64,000 nt of DNA from contig OZ007581.1 of assembly GCA_963931925.1 (NCBI GenBank), positions 13,036,162 through 13,100,161 on the forward strand, read 5' to 3'. The translations under genes were made by a program, and so were the position numbers. Shown one piece after another: positions 21,314 to 32,103 of this stretch (its first letter is position 1; each line of letters starts with the position of its first letter). The notes beneath the pieces are model-generated. The model ran no database searches. It saw nothing but the letters and a program-made list of their open reading frames with translations, and was not told the origin of the DNA. Source of the stretch: Onchidella celtica (lineage: Eukaryota; Mollusca; Gastropoda; Systellommatophora; Onchidiidae).

Positions 21314-21921
21314 GTAAGTGAATATTTACAGTTTCCGTTTTGCTCATTACATTTGAACTTTTCTTTCTTTCTGCTCTTTTTTTCTGAAGTAACCAAATAC
21401 TATTGGACAGATTTGCAAATCAATTAACAATCAAATATTGTAAGTCTGAATGACTTTAAAAGAACTTAGCAATTGTGTTAAATATTTCTTATCCAGCCCT
21501 ACACTGGAAGCTCAATGAAAAACAAATCTGAGTCAGCGCATTCATTAAATTTGACTTCTTACTGGATTTGTAGTGAGATACTTCCACTGTTTGACAAATT
21601 ATTGAGAAGTGTAGTTATAGAAACTGGCTCTTAAAATTCCTGGTTGGAAGATACCAGTAAACTTTTATTATAGTGACTCGAGGCTTCTCTCTGCTGCATA
21701 TGTTTGCCATTGAGTATATTATATTATAGGAAGTGAAATTTATTCATAACTAAGACTTATGCATGACAATGTTATAATTACAAAACTAACACTTACATAT
21801 ACAGTGTTCTTAGCTCAAGCCATCTTATTCATTACCATCATGCTATAGATTATTTAGAGCTGTCCACATTACATTATTTAGCAGAACGTTAACATGACTC
21901 TTTCTTCTGTATCTTTTACAG

Positions 21922-23120
21922 AGCTCTACACTCAACATCCTGAGGAGTACTACAACTGATCGACCAAATATTGGTACATGTACCACTTCAACAAGGCAGC
22001 TTAGGCTTCTCTGTTGATGTATGTTCAAAGTTAGACCCATTGGACTGAATTATTATCAACGCCTGCTGAGATTTCTTGTGAAGTGAAGCTGAGATGGATG
22101 AAAACATTCATCATCTTATCATGGCCTTAAATATTAATTATTATGATATACCCGACCTTAAATTATCATTTTTATTCTCTTTTCTCTGCTTCTGCTTGAT
22201 TTAGGATTGTCAACTCTTTCTTATCTAGCAGCAGAGACTATTTTAGCAAGTTATAACTTTTATCCAGTAAATTAAGGTACTGAAAAGTCAAATGGCCATA
22301 CAAGTCTTTACCTTAGCTGATGAAGTAGTGAATCATCATGTAGATTTGGTGGAACTAGGAAATATACCCATGTAATACAGACACACTGTGTCCATGTAGA
22401 TATTATTGATAACATGATCAAACGGTTCTTATGGGATAATCACATGAAAATGCCAAGTGAGGAATATATTTACATGTCCATAACACTAACAGTATGATTT
22501 ATTTGGCGGATCATAACGCCTTTCACTTTCTCAGCTTGTACTTTCTGTCACTATTCTCACAGACTGTCAGAGTTTTGCAGAGTCTTACAGTTACACAGTG
22601 CTGTTTTATTTGTCATAGTCACTTACGTACATAAACAAATAAAATTATTGGTATAGATTTTCAATGAAATGATATAATACAACAAACTTGAGGGAATACC
22701 AGTGTCCAGCAGGTTTTGTGTGTATTCAGGTTGTCATAAGAGTGGATGGTCATTCTTCTATGGCAATTTTGTATTCTGAGGTTAACTGGTGGACATGTTG
22801 ATATTTTCTTAAAGGAATTTATGGTATAATTCATGCATAATGTTCCATATTGTGGTGTTGTTTTGTCTGTTTTAAATATTTTGAAATCATTAAATGAATT
22901 CACACCCTGGGCCTACTCTCTTCATTTCGTTTATTTTAAATTGTCTGTATGTCATTATTTTGTTTTAAAACTTCTACTGCTCTCTTAATTCTGACTTTAA
23001 CTGCCATTCCAGTAGCCCAGGTAGTTTATACAGTAAATCTAGACACTTGACTTCCATGGAGATTGGAAGCAGATCTCATAAACTGGATATTTTGTGACAG
23101 ATACATGATGGACAAGAGGT
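21922..23120. other. Unassigned interior of TIR element II
   Basis: AT-rich with no supported gene. A possible last exon starts at 21922 and an aataaa lies near 22637. Confidence 0.3.
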
Positions 23121-23125
23121 CAGAA

Positions 23126-24340
23126 TGTCACGAGCAGAGTTAGGGTCTTGGGGATGTTATGACTGCACTCGGACACAACCACACAAGAAAAGTATTAAAT
23201 AACTAGAGCGTATATCTATGTCAGGCTGGTCAGGCCATCTTATTATTTAAATATTAATAAACAAAACAAAAGACAATAGAGGTATATTCAAAGCAATAAA
23301 TTCTAATTACTAACTTAATCTATGATATTCATGTAACTATGGTTCCTTATTGGATATACTGCAATCAATAGCAAATGGGTATATTATACGAAACTAGATA
23401 TCAATCTAAAGTGACAGTTGATTCGCCACTGGCCAGTCGCCAGGCAAACTCTCCCTAAATCATATGGGCTTGAATGTTAGGAGAGCCCAGTACGTTCAAA
23501 GCCTACAGAAGCACACTTCGGCTTGTAGGTAATTAAGCAGTTGCAAAAGACTATATATATATATATATGCACAATCACTATTCAATTCATCAACAATGTG
23601 CTATATTACTTCAATCATACTATGGAGATAGATCTATAATACGGGCCACTCGTCGTCGAGTGCCAGCTGGGGTTTCCTTAGACTTCCTATGAGGCTGTGG
23701 TTCTCTCTCTATCACTGATCTTCTATTATGCTTAAACAAATAAGATATATTACCGTTGGTCACGCCTACTGGTAGGCGCGAACATCAAAAGAGCGCAGCG
23801 TGGGCTTTTAAAGGTCAGCCCACTCAGACCTTTCTTTCTAGAGCTCAGTCAGTCCGATTAGCAAGGGCTTCTAGTCTTCAAATTACACAGTTCAGGTACT
23901 GGCCAACCGGAGATACTTCACGACACGATGCTTCTGCTCGTCTGTATTCAATGAATCTGAACGTTACACGATGTTTTATACTATCCAACTACCCAGCAGT
24001 GCTAGTCCGCTGGCCCAATTAGTTCAGCAATCTCATTGGCCGAAACCTCCCACCATTTTAATTGTAGTAATACGTCTGCACTATTCTACCAGCCAGTTAA
24101 CGTGCAAAAACTTGTCTAGTCATACTTAACAATGTCAACTATCCCCACCTTGTTTCACCCCTACTCCATTACTTATTAATCACGAACATTAAAACCGACA
24201 AGCGTGAATCTAACAGTTTAACTTTACATTTATTTACTCACCAACTATAATTCGCGAGGACCGTTCAAGGCCACCAGCCAATTTCTCATGGCCCTGGTAA
24301 AAACACAAGCGTGAGTTCTAACAACATCCGAATCATGACA
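23126..24340 (-). mobile_element. Solo LTR, family G2, copy B
   Basis: It is inverted relative to copy A. On the plus strand it starts tgtcacga and ends tcatgaca, flanked by a perfect TSD, cagaa, at 23121-23125 and 24341-24345. It is 1,215 bp long and similar along its length to copy A. Confidence 0.9.
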
Positions 24341-24345
24341 CAGAA

Positions 24346-25391
24346 CAACTGAAGTAATCATGACTAATAATACTAATATGACAATGGACATAAACTGTCT
24401 ATCAAGTGGTCATCTTTATAAAAATTAAAATCTTAATTTTCATCAAGTTCTCGGTAACTTTTTTCTGACACTTTAGTGTGCGTATGAACTATTTTATCTA
24501 AGATGGATGAATGATATTCCAGCACATTTTCACTATCTGGTCTCTACACTAATATTTTAAGCTGGCCATTGCACATTTTTGTCAAGATCACAGACTCCTA
24601 ATTTGAAAGAATTGAGAAAAAGTTTTTGGGTGTAAAACAAAAGTTGTCCGATGCAAAATTCTAAAACAAATAACCAACTAGAAATGTGGATACTTGTTTC
24701 AGTAAAGAGGATGATAATAATTTGATTTTTTTCTAAAGCCGGAATTTGCAAAAATTGGAAGTTTTGGGGACAACTGATGCCCACCCAAATATGATATGTT
24801 TGAAATTAAAAAGCACTGGGCGGAGACAAGAAAAGGTTGGTGAGTTTAGAAATGCTCTAACATTTAACAAGGAATGAGACAGCTATTACACAGTATGATT
24901 TATGGATCACACTTTTTTTCTATAATTCCTACGTTATAAATAGCCTTGAGGAATGTAATCTCTGTTTTGTTGTTTGGTCGATGTTTGTGGACAAAGATAA
25001 ACTTTAAGAAAGGCTGAACATTCGTGATAACACAGTCATGTCAGGCTGAAGTAACAACGGATGAGCCACAGTGTTGAGTCTGTTTCCCTTTGGTAGCACC
25101 GGTACTAAGAGATCACAATATCAAGTCAGTTTTATATCTCTGCCACCAATTCTTTCTACTCGATGTAGTATAGCAGACGCCAAATTTCACACACTTCAGA
25201 TAAATTGGCATCTTCGGTGAACTCCTTTACTTTCGTAATATAGTGGTAATGCCCCTTGGGACAGATTTCGCACCTTCACGTTGACGTTACGGGAAAACTC
25301 TTTTTTCACATCAGTCCGTGACCATAAGTATCGCGCATGCGCAGTATCCCCCCTGACCCTCTCGGGCGTTACGTTTACGGCTACCGACGCA
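24346..25391. other. Right interior of TIR element II
   Basis: No gene supported. A variant of the terminal motif (gggaaaactct) recurs at about 25290, inside the right end. Confidence 0.35.
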
Positions 25392-25410
25392 CAGGGAAAA
25401 CTCTCTATTA

Positions 25411-25762
25411 ATGTGCTATTAAGATATTGAGGGGAGATTGAGATACTGAGATTAGGTTGAGCAGGAGCCAGTAAGATAGGCCCGCAAGTAGTACATACAT
25501 TGAGGTGAGGCTGAGGCCGGAGTATATTTTAGAAAGTTATTATCGTATTGTGGACCCGGAGATAGAATGAATGTTGGGAATAACGACCATTGGATGGTAT
25601 TTGAATTGAATAATGTAATGTATGTAATTGCACATATATCTTTATCTTTATGTATAATAAATGTGTGAGTCTGTTTGGTTGTTCTGTTGAGTGTTATACT
25701 TGTCTGTTCGTGATTGTTGTCCTGTCATAATCAGTACATCTCCCAGTCTGTGATTTGTTACA
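25411..25762 (+). mobile_element. Right half of the interrupted solo LTR
   Basis: It matches the 3' part of the LTRs at 34.3-34.57 and 40.6-40.94 kb: gaggctgaggccg, aatgtatgtaattgc, aataaatgtgtgagtctg and tcccagtctg. It ends tttgttaca at 25762. Confidence 0.8.
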
Positions 25763-25777
25763 CCTATAAGTTATTCT

Positions 25778-28700
25778 TTCTTCTTCTTCTTCTTTCGTTC
25801 ACCAAATCTAAATCTGCAGATTTGTTCTTTTAATAAAATCTACGGTTTTCTGCAGTTCTGGCAGAGCACCATAGAGTTTGATATTCAGGTCGGTGGGTTG
25901 GGGCCAATGTGTTTCTCGCAGTGCTGAGAGGAGTGTGCAGTTCTGCAATATATGCTCCGTGTTTTGAGGAGACTGGCTGCACTCGCATATGGCAGATGTT
26001 CCTATTTTGAACTTGGTGAACATGTGGTGGTGGAGCCTATTGTGACCAGTTCTTAGTCTGAACAATAGTACTTGATCCTCTCTGTTCAGGAGATGATATT
26101 TATCCTGTTGGTTTATTTGCTGCCGTCTGTTGTTTTTGATGAGGTTTTTCTTCTCATAGTAGTTTAGGAGGCACTGTGGCTGCTCCAGGCCGGAGCCCTC
26201 CTTGGCCAGTTGGTCTGCTTTCTCATTGCCTGGGACTCCACAATGTGATGGTATCCACTGTAGGACTATCCTACTTCTATTTCCAAGCTGTGTAAAACAT
26301 TTCTTCAGGTCGTTAAGCTTGCCAGCTTGAAGGGCCTCAAGGACTGATCTTGCATCTGTGAGGAAGACGATGTTGCTGTCCTCTACTTGAAGCTCTGTGG
26401 CAGCTGTCATGAGGGCTTTGGCTTCTGATCCATAATTATTGCAGAAGGTTCCGGTTGGCATGCTAATTGCCGTTCTTGTCGAGTCTGGATACTCTATATA
26501 CACTCCGGCACCTCCGTTTGTTACAGCATTCTCAGCAGAGCCATCTGTGTAGACTCGAACCCATGATTCGCTTGGATACTTGTCATCAAGTAGGCCGAGT
26601 ACAGCAGTTCTTCTTTCTACTTCACTTTGTTCTCCCTTGTTGAAGACACCATCAACGTCTGTGTGTATCTGGACTTGGGTCTCTGTCTCCTCCGTCCAAG
26701 GGGTCTGTTCAGGTACAGATGTCAGGGGGTGGGCAATCTGGGGAAGGTGTGATAGCTGTCTTCTTATTCGCTTTGCCTTGTGAATAAAGCTCGTACGTTT
26801 CAGCCTTCCCCTTGCCAGGTCTCCTAGCTTCTCTTTCATTGGGTGATTCTCTATGCTGTTGAATTTCTCTGCCTGGATTGCCACCCTGGTTTCTCTTCGT
26901 TCTGCAAGTGTTGCTATCTGGGTGATCTTCTCCATCTCCACAGTGGGTGTTGACTTCATTGCTCCTGTGATGATGCGCAAAGCCTGGTTCTGAACTTTGT
27001 CTAACATCTGAAGGGCTGAGTTGGACGCTGAACTCCAGGCTGTTGAACCATATTCGAGGTGAGGGCGAATCCCTTGCTGATACACATTCTTGAGAATTCT
27101 TTCTGTCGCTCCCCATGATGTGCCGCTCAGTTTCCTCAATATGGCTAGCTTTCTTCTAGCTTTTGTCTCTGCCCTCTCGATGTGATTCCTCCATGAGAGC
27201 CTGGTGTCGAATGTGACTCCTAGATAGGTTGGTGCTTTGTCTTCCTTGAGTGATGTCCCATTGAGCTTGATGGCTCCAGCAGTCTGTTTTGGAGACAGGG
27301 TGAAAAGAGTAGTGGACGACTTCTCTTCGTTGACTGTGACACACCACTTATTCGTCCATGCTAAGAGGATGTCAGTGGCTCTTTGTAGTCTTCTTGTGGC
27401 AACTGTGGCATGTTCTTCCGTACACCACATAACTAGGTCATCTGCATATAGAGCTGTACGTATTCCGCAGGGTAGTTCTTGAACTAGATCATTTATGAAG
27501 ATCAGAAATAAGGTGGGTGATATTACTCCTCCCTGTGGCACACCGTGTCTCAGCAGTACCTTCTTGCTGTGACATCCATCCAGCTGGACTCTTGCTCTTC
27601 TGTTGTGTAGAAGGCTCTTGGTCCACTTGTACATGCTACCAGTCACTTTGTTGTCTCGCAGCTTCCTGAGTAGTCCGTCTTTCCAGACTTTGTCAAAGGC
27701 CTTTCGAAGGTCGATCCACACTGCTAATACTTGTTTCTTGTCCTGGAAGGCATCTTCAATGTCCTGTGACAGATAGGTTGCTTGATCCTCTGTGGAATAA
27801 CACTGACGGAACCCTGCTTGCTGATCAGCCAGTAGGTGGTTGCTTTCCAGGTACCACTTCATTCTGTGGTTGACGATCCGTTCCATGGTCTTGCAGAGGC
27901 AGCTTGTCAAGCTTATTGGTCGATAGTTTCTTGCTGTTCCTTTGCCCTTTCCATTTTTGGGTATTGGGACCATGATTGCTTCTCGCCAGATCTGTGGTAC
28001 TTCTCCAGTTTTCCAGCTGACGTTGAAGATCTCTAGTAATTTATTCAGAGCTCCGGATCCGAGTTTCTTGATCATCTCATTTGGTATTCCATCTGCACCT
28101 GGTGACTTCCGCAGTTTTAGTTTGCTAATGGCAAGGTCTAGTTCTTGCCGTGTGATCCTTGTGTTCATGACTTCTGGCTGGTCTCCTTCGTTTCTCTCCG
28201 GGGCCTTGTCATTTCTTGCCTCCTTTAACTTGCTTGTACTTACCTCTATGTTACAGTCCTTAGCAAACACATCTGCAAAAACATTCGCTGCTGTTTTCTT
28301 GGTTAGGGTCTTGCCATTCTCTTGCAAAGTGACTCTGATGTTACTATCTGTTCCTTCATCATTTAGAGCTTTAACCAGGTTCCATAGTTTCCTGCCGTCT
28401 TTTTCAAAGTTGAGGGAGGCTGTTTTCTCTTTCCAGCTCTTGCGTCGTGCCTGGAGCTTTCCTCTTTGAAATCTTGCCTTGGCTTGCTGGAGGGCATTGT
28501 GTTGCTGTTGTCCTGGGTTGTTTTCAGCCTGTATTCGTGCCTTTTCTACTTCTTGGTGGAGTTCGTCAAGATCCTTGTTCCAGTATGGTTTGTAGTTCTT
28601 TCGTGCTCCACGAGGTATTGTTTCCTTGGCAGCTTGAAGAATAGATGAGTTGAACTCTTGCACAATGGTGTTGATGTTTTTCCCTGTTGAAATTATACTT

Positions 28701-29829
28701 GTGGCAAGCACGCTTGTTCTGTGTCTGAACATCATCCAATTGGCCTTCTTGTAGTTCCATCTGGCAAGGGTGCTGCTGCTCTTTATTAGCTCGTTTTCCA
28801 CCATGATGAAAACAGGGCGATGGTCACTTCCTCCAAGTTGTTTCCCCACAGTCCTTTTGATCTTCCAGTCCAGGTCTGGTGTATAGAAGGCTATATCCGG
28901 TGTTGAGGTGGTATGCCAGCATCTTGAGTAAAATGTAGGTGGGTCTGTGGGCTGATTTATGAGAAGCAGTCCTAACTCATCCTGCCATGTTTCAACCTCC
29001 TCACCTCTCTTGTCCATGTGTTCATAGCCCCAGCTTTGGGAGTGGCTGTTGAAGTCTCCACATGCTATTAGCCTACCTCTAAAGGGAATTGTATCCAGGG
29101 ACATGGATCGGTCGTTTGGGCAGTAATAATTGAGGATGTGGAATTCCGCCTGATCTGTCCTGATGTGTAGTAGATGATATTCTGCTCCCTCCATTAGCAC
29201 TTGAATCTGGCTTGCTCTGATGTTGTTTCTCACCAAGGTTAGAATTCCTCCTTTTCTTCTGTCTGTCCGGTCGTTTCTAAAGCACTGGTATCCTCTTACC
29301 TTGAAAGCAACGTCTTTGCTGAGGTGGGTTTCTTGGATGCAGCAGATACTTACTTTCTCCTCAAAAAGGATGTTTTCTAGCTCTAACTTCTTGCTGTATC
29401 CATCTTTCTTGCTGTTGACTCCTTCAGCATTCCAGTGCATTATCTTTAAAGGTTGCTCCTTATCTTTGATGGTTTGGCCAGTAGCATTCCTCTCCTGCCC
29501 CCCGGCTCCCCGGGGCAGTCGAGAGGGACCTCCAGTAGCTTGGGTGGGCCCCTTCGAGGCTGGGGGGCCCGGCACTGCCGCTGCCTGGGGGGACTTCACA
29601 GGGCGAGCACCATGACGATAACTAACTGCAGACTTAGACATAATAGTGAAAAGGGTGCGTGGTATCTAGGTTAGGCGCCCTACTCTGGCCAGATACCTCC
29701 GTCTTCAGCTTATTTTGCTAGAGCAGAGTTTGCTCATGCTCGGCGAGATGGCTCGGCCACATTTGTTTCACACCCCTGGTGGTGTTACTAAAGCCCCCTC
29801 ACCGGCGACAAGGAGTGACCTCGAGGGGG
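25778..29829 (-). mobile_element. Non-LTR retrotransposon, full-length element 2
   Basis: Flanked by a perfect 12-bp TSD, ataagttattct, at 25766-25777 and 29830-29841. The length is 4,052 bp, with a 5' untranslated region of about 188 bp, a single 1277-codon ORF and a (GAA)n tail (TTC repeats at 25778-25797). It has the same architecture as element 1 but is undeleted. It is a candidate intact, possibly active copy; activity is inference. Confidence 0.93.
25808..29641 (-). CDS. Endonuclease-RT-RNase H polyprotein, intact
   Basis: 1277 residues with no stops. The APE-type endonuclease has HWNAEG (69), QETH (103-106), GDFNSH (195-200) and SDHRP (272-276), so its catalytic set is complete. RT has AGFRQCYSTED (609), AFDKVW (648), HGVPQGG (699) and YADD (732-735). 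The thumb and connection follow with YQQGIRPHLEYGS near 854. RNase H has YTDGS (Asp1033), SEAKAL (Glu1073), LTDA (Asp1096), WIPSHC (His1133) and EKAD (Asp1143). The C-terminus holds a CECS...H...C motif (1219-1235). Presence of RNase H and the order fit the I/Ingi group. There is no separate upstream gag-like ORF, which also fits single-ORF members. The start ATG at 29641 gives a short Pro/Gly-rich leader before the endonuclease. Confidence 0.95.
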   Translation of the reverse strand: MSKSAVSYRHGARPVKSPQAAAVPGPPASKGPTQATGGPSRLPRGAGGQERNATGQTIKDKEQPLKIMHWNAEGVNSKKDGYSKKLELENILFEEKVSICCIQETHLSKDVAFKVRGYQCFRNDRTDRRKGGILTLVRNNIRASQIQVLMEGAEYHLLHIRTDQAEFHILNYYCPNDRSMSLDTIPFRGRLIACGDFNSHSQSWGYEHMDKRGEEVETWQDELGLLLINQPTDPPTFYSRCWHTTSTPDIAFYTPDLDWKIKRTVGKQLGGSDHRPVFIMVENELIKSSSTLARWNYKKANWMMFRHRTSVLATSIISTGKNINTIVQEFNSSILQAAKETIPRGARKNYKPYWNKDLDELHQEVEKARIQAENNPGQQQHNALQQAKARFQRGKLQARRKSWKEKTASLNFEKDGRKLWNLVKALNDEGTDSNIRVTLQENGKTLTKKTAANVFADVFAKDCNIEVSTSKLKEARNDKAPERNEGDQPEVMNTRITRQELDLAISKLKLRKSPGADGIPNEMIKKLGSGALNKLLEIFNVSWKTGEVPQIWREAIMVPIPKNGKGKGTARNYRPISLTSCLCKTMERIVNHRMKWYLESNHLLADQQAGFRQCYSTEDQATYLSQDIEDAFQDKKQVLAVWIDLRKAFDKVWKDGLLRKLRDNKVTGSMYKWTKSLLHNRRARVQLDGCHSKKVLLRHGVPQGGVISPTLFLIFINDLVQELPCGIRTALYADDLVMWCTEEHATVATRRLQRATDILLAWTNKWCVTVNEEKSSTTLFTLSPKQTAGAIKLNGTSLKEDKAPTYLGVTFDTRLSWRNHIERAETKARRKLAILRKLSGTSWGATERILKNVYQQGIRPHLEYGSTAWSSASNSALQMLDKVQNQALRIITGAMKSTPTVEMEKITQIATLAERRETRVAIQAEKFNSIENHPMKEKLGDLARGRLKRTSFIHKAKRIRRQLSHLPQIAHPLTSVPEQTPWTEETETQVQIHTDVDGVFNKGEQSEVERRTAVLGLLDDKYPSESWVRVYTDGSAENAVTNGGAGVYIEYPDSTRTAISMPTGTFCNNYGSEAKALMTAATELQVEDSNIVFLTDARSVLEALQAGKLNDLKKCFTQLGNRSRIVLQWIPSHCGVPGNEKADQLAKEGSGLEQPQCLLNYYEKKNLIKNNRRQQINQQDKYHLLNREDQVLLFRLRTGHNRLHHHMFTKFKIGTSAICECSQSPQNTEHILQNCTLLSALRETHWPQPTDLNIKLYGALPELQKTVDFIKRTNLQI

Positions 29830-29841
29830 ATAAGTTATTCT

Positions 29842-30087
29842 AACATCAGCCTTGCATGTTTTTGACAACCAAACTTCAATCCTCATTTTCTCGCGAGGGC
29901 AAAAATCCGCAACATTATGGCAAATACCTTACAATTTAATTTGCTACAGTAACAACAACAACACACACACACGCACACCTACACACACACACACCACCAC
30001 CACACACATACAAACAAACATACACACCCATATACACGCCCACATACACACACGTGCACACACCCACACACACACAAAAAGACTAAC
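29842..30087. repeat. CA microsatellite in intron
   Basis: An imperfect (CA)n tract with cacccacac variants runs at about 29959-30077, just downstream of a minus-strand exon. The remainder is unassigned. Confidence 0.8.
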
Positions 30088-30189
30088 CTACGTATGGACC
30101 TGGTGATGCATTCAGTGAGGGTGTAGGGGAGGTTGACCTTGCTGTATACTGTTGTGAACAGGATGAAGATGATGGGGATGTTTCTGCCT
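30088..30189 (-). CDS. Putative Ser/Pro-rich exon of host gene 1
   Basis: Minus-strand acceptor (cctattcgttcag) at 30190 and donor (cgtag-gttagt) after 30088. In the phase set by the upstream exon it encodes an open Ser/Thr/Pro-rich segment beginning EAETSPSSSSC. Another frame is also open, but the phase agreement favours this one. One base is left over at the donor. Confidence 0.5.
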
Positions 30190-30352
30190 CTGAACGAATA
30201 GGAAATGAAAATGTACAATCACAAGTGATTCAGATGTCTGAACTAACACAGCAAAAAAGACAAAAACAATGACAGGAAACATGACCAGCCAAATTTGACA
30301 TTTTTAGGAACATTCTTTTGTTTTGTTTCAGAACATCTTTTTTCATCATCCG

Positions 30353-30524
30353 TTGCATATTCTGCACACTCTTCTCAGCACTACGAGAAACATATTGGCC
30401 CAAACCCACCAACCTGAATGTCAAACTATATGGTGCTCTGCCAGAACTGCAGAAAACTGTAGATTTTCTTAAAAAAACAAATCTGCAGATTTAGATTTGG
30501 TGAACAAAAGAAGAATAAGAATAA
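30353..30524 (+). mobile_element. 5'-truncated copy of the element 2 family
   Basis: This plus-strand fragment encodes the last residues of the element 2 protein (NVKLYGALPELQKTVDF) to the same stop, followed by gaaaa/aagaataag tail repeats. It retains only about 170 bp and lies about 0.5 kb from element 2 in the opposite orientation. Confidence 0.9.
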
Positions 30525-31522
30525 GATATTCTATGCAATTATGAGACCGGAAAATCAAAATACATGTTAGTTTTTTCATCAGAAAGTGGCCCAAACCCAC
30601 ATCGCCTGTGACGGATTGATATAGCCTAAACAATTGGCCATACATGACCAGTGCATTAACACCTGGTCAGTCATCAACCCATTAATCAACAGGTGATCTT
30701 TCTAATACGTCATGTCAGTGATGAGTTAACTGATCTATCTTCAGATGTTAACTAGAATTGGAGGGGGGGTAATTGTGATTACTCAAATATTAATGTGTTT
30801 GAGAGAGAAGGACAGAGGGTGATAAAGTGAGAGGGTGAGAGGATAGGGAAAGAGAGAGAGAAAGAGAGAGGGAGACAAAAAGAGAAATAAAGAGGAGGGA
30901 GAGAAAGAAAGAGAGAGAGAAAGAGACTGGTACAGATTCACATGTAATGATCAGCTGATTCACTTTCTGTCACTTTTAGTAACAAATAATTATTCACTTT
31001 AAACATCCCATGTACAAAATAAATCTGTGAAACAAAAACATTGCTCACTGCTTAAGTTTTCATACTTTCGTTGCCAAGGGTTCTTATCACCAATCATGAG
31101 GTATAACAATAATGTCGTTGGTTTCATGACAAAGAGGCAAATAGATATCAATAGCTGTACACATAAAGGGAATGCTTCACTGCTCTGTATGATGAAGGGA
31201 TAAACGCCAAAATCAGTGTTGCGAGAAATTCAGATTTGACAACTGTATCCTATTCATCATCGATATCGATTTCTCGCCTTTTCGTCATACCATGTAACAC
31301 AAAAACAAAATGAAATTTAACTAACTGCTCATGTTGGGTAAACACCCCCCCCCCCCCCCCCCTGGAATATACTTTTGATAAACACAAAATAGTTAATTAT
31401 TTCAAATTTGACCTATTAATCCCTTTGTCATACACATAAGTTAAGTGTTCGCCGTTTTGTTGCACAACTGCAACTGTTGTTATCTATTCCCCCCTCCATC
31501 ATGATACCCACGGTGTATTTAC
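30525..31522. other. Intron with GA repeat and C run
   Basis: A (GA)n-rich tract lies at about 30800-30930 and a run of about 20 C at 31345. No gene is seen. Confidence 0.5.
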
Positions 31523-31646
31523 CAGAAATTTTGTCCCCCACACTAAACAACAAGTTCAGGGACGTCTCCAGAAAGTCACTGACATTGGAAAATGTCAATC
31601 CTGTGGTCCCCTGACTGTCCATCCAAGACTGACCAAGTTTTGTCAC
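31523..31646 (-). CDS. Putative internal exon of host gene 1
   Basis: Acceptor attccag before 31646 and donor tctg-gtaaat after 31523. It starts in phase 0 and encodes VTKLGQSWMDSQ, then SNVSDFLETSLNLLFSVG, an amphipathic segment, ending with one base of a split codon. The sequence looks conserved and protein-like, but no domain is recognised. Confidence 0.55.
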
Positions 31647-31984
31647 CTGGAATTTCAACATACCAGTATAATAATTAACATTTGATATGTATGTGTACTT
31701 TGTGACTAATGGAACTCATAACAATAAAATTAACTGTTTAAAAAACTGCATACATATTGTTGCATACATGTATTTCTTAATATCTATATAAAATTTTTGT
31801 AACAAAATGTGTATGTAGGCCTAACAATAAAAACGTACGCAACTTTTATCAATGTTCTTGTGGCTCTCGAACATCTGAAGTTTACTGTGTGTGGCTCTTA
31901 CATTAATCAAGTTTGGCCACCCCTGATATATGCAGAAAGAGAGACTTTCTGAAACATACTATTGTTCATAGCTCTAGTTTCTAC

Positions 31985-32103
31985 CTGATCCACATAATCA
32001 CCAATCAGCTGACACAGGTTGTCTTTCTCTTGGAATAGAAATTCAATTTTTGTCATCACCAGTTTCTGTTGTCTTGTCTGGGCTGCCATGATATAGTTTT
32101 CGT
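31985..32103 (-). CDS. Putative internal exon of host gene 1
   Basis: A strong pyrimidine tract and acceptor (tgtcttccacacag) end at 32104, and a donor (gatcag-gtagaa) follows 31985. It encodes ENYIMAAQTRQQ and KIEFLFQEKDNLCQLIG, probably helical. It ends in phase 0, matching the exon at 31646. The 5' part of the gene is not found in the window. Together the four exons would give about 220 C-terminal residues with a coiled-coil end. Confidence 0.55.

Larger units (their letters stand above)
19278..25405. mobile_element. TIR element II inside the solo LTR
   Basis: The ends are inverted: gagagttttccctg at 19278 and its complement at 25392-25405, continuing as a cgtcgg block with a few mismatches. 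The flanks tatta at 19273-19277 and 25406-25410 are a candidate 5-bp TSD. Without the G2 solo LTR copy B it is about 4.9 kb. No transposase is recognisable. Short spliced-looking exons occur on the plus strand, and an aagatggcggc start region lies at about 19598. Confidence 0.55.

Noticed and set aside
26709-28760. Several 60-175-codon frames overlapping element 2
   Set aside because: They are out-of-frame shadows of the endonuclease-RT ORF.
30088-30189. Alternative frame of the exon reading RNIPIIFILFTTVYSK as a membrane segment
   Set aside because: It disagrees with the phase of the neighbouring exon. The Ser/Pro-rich frame fits both sides.
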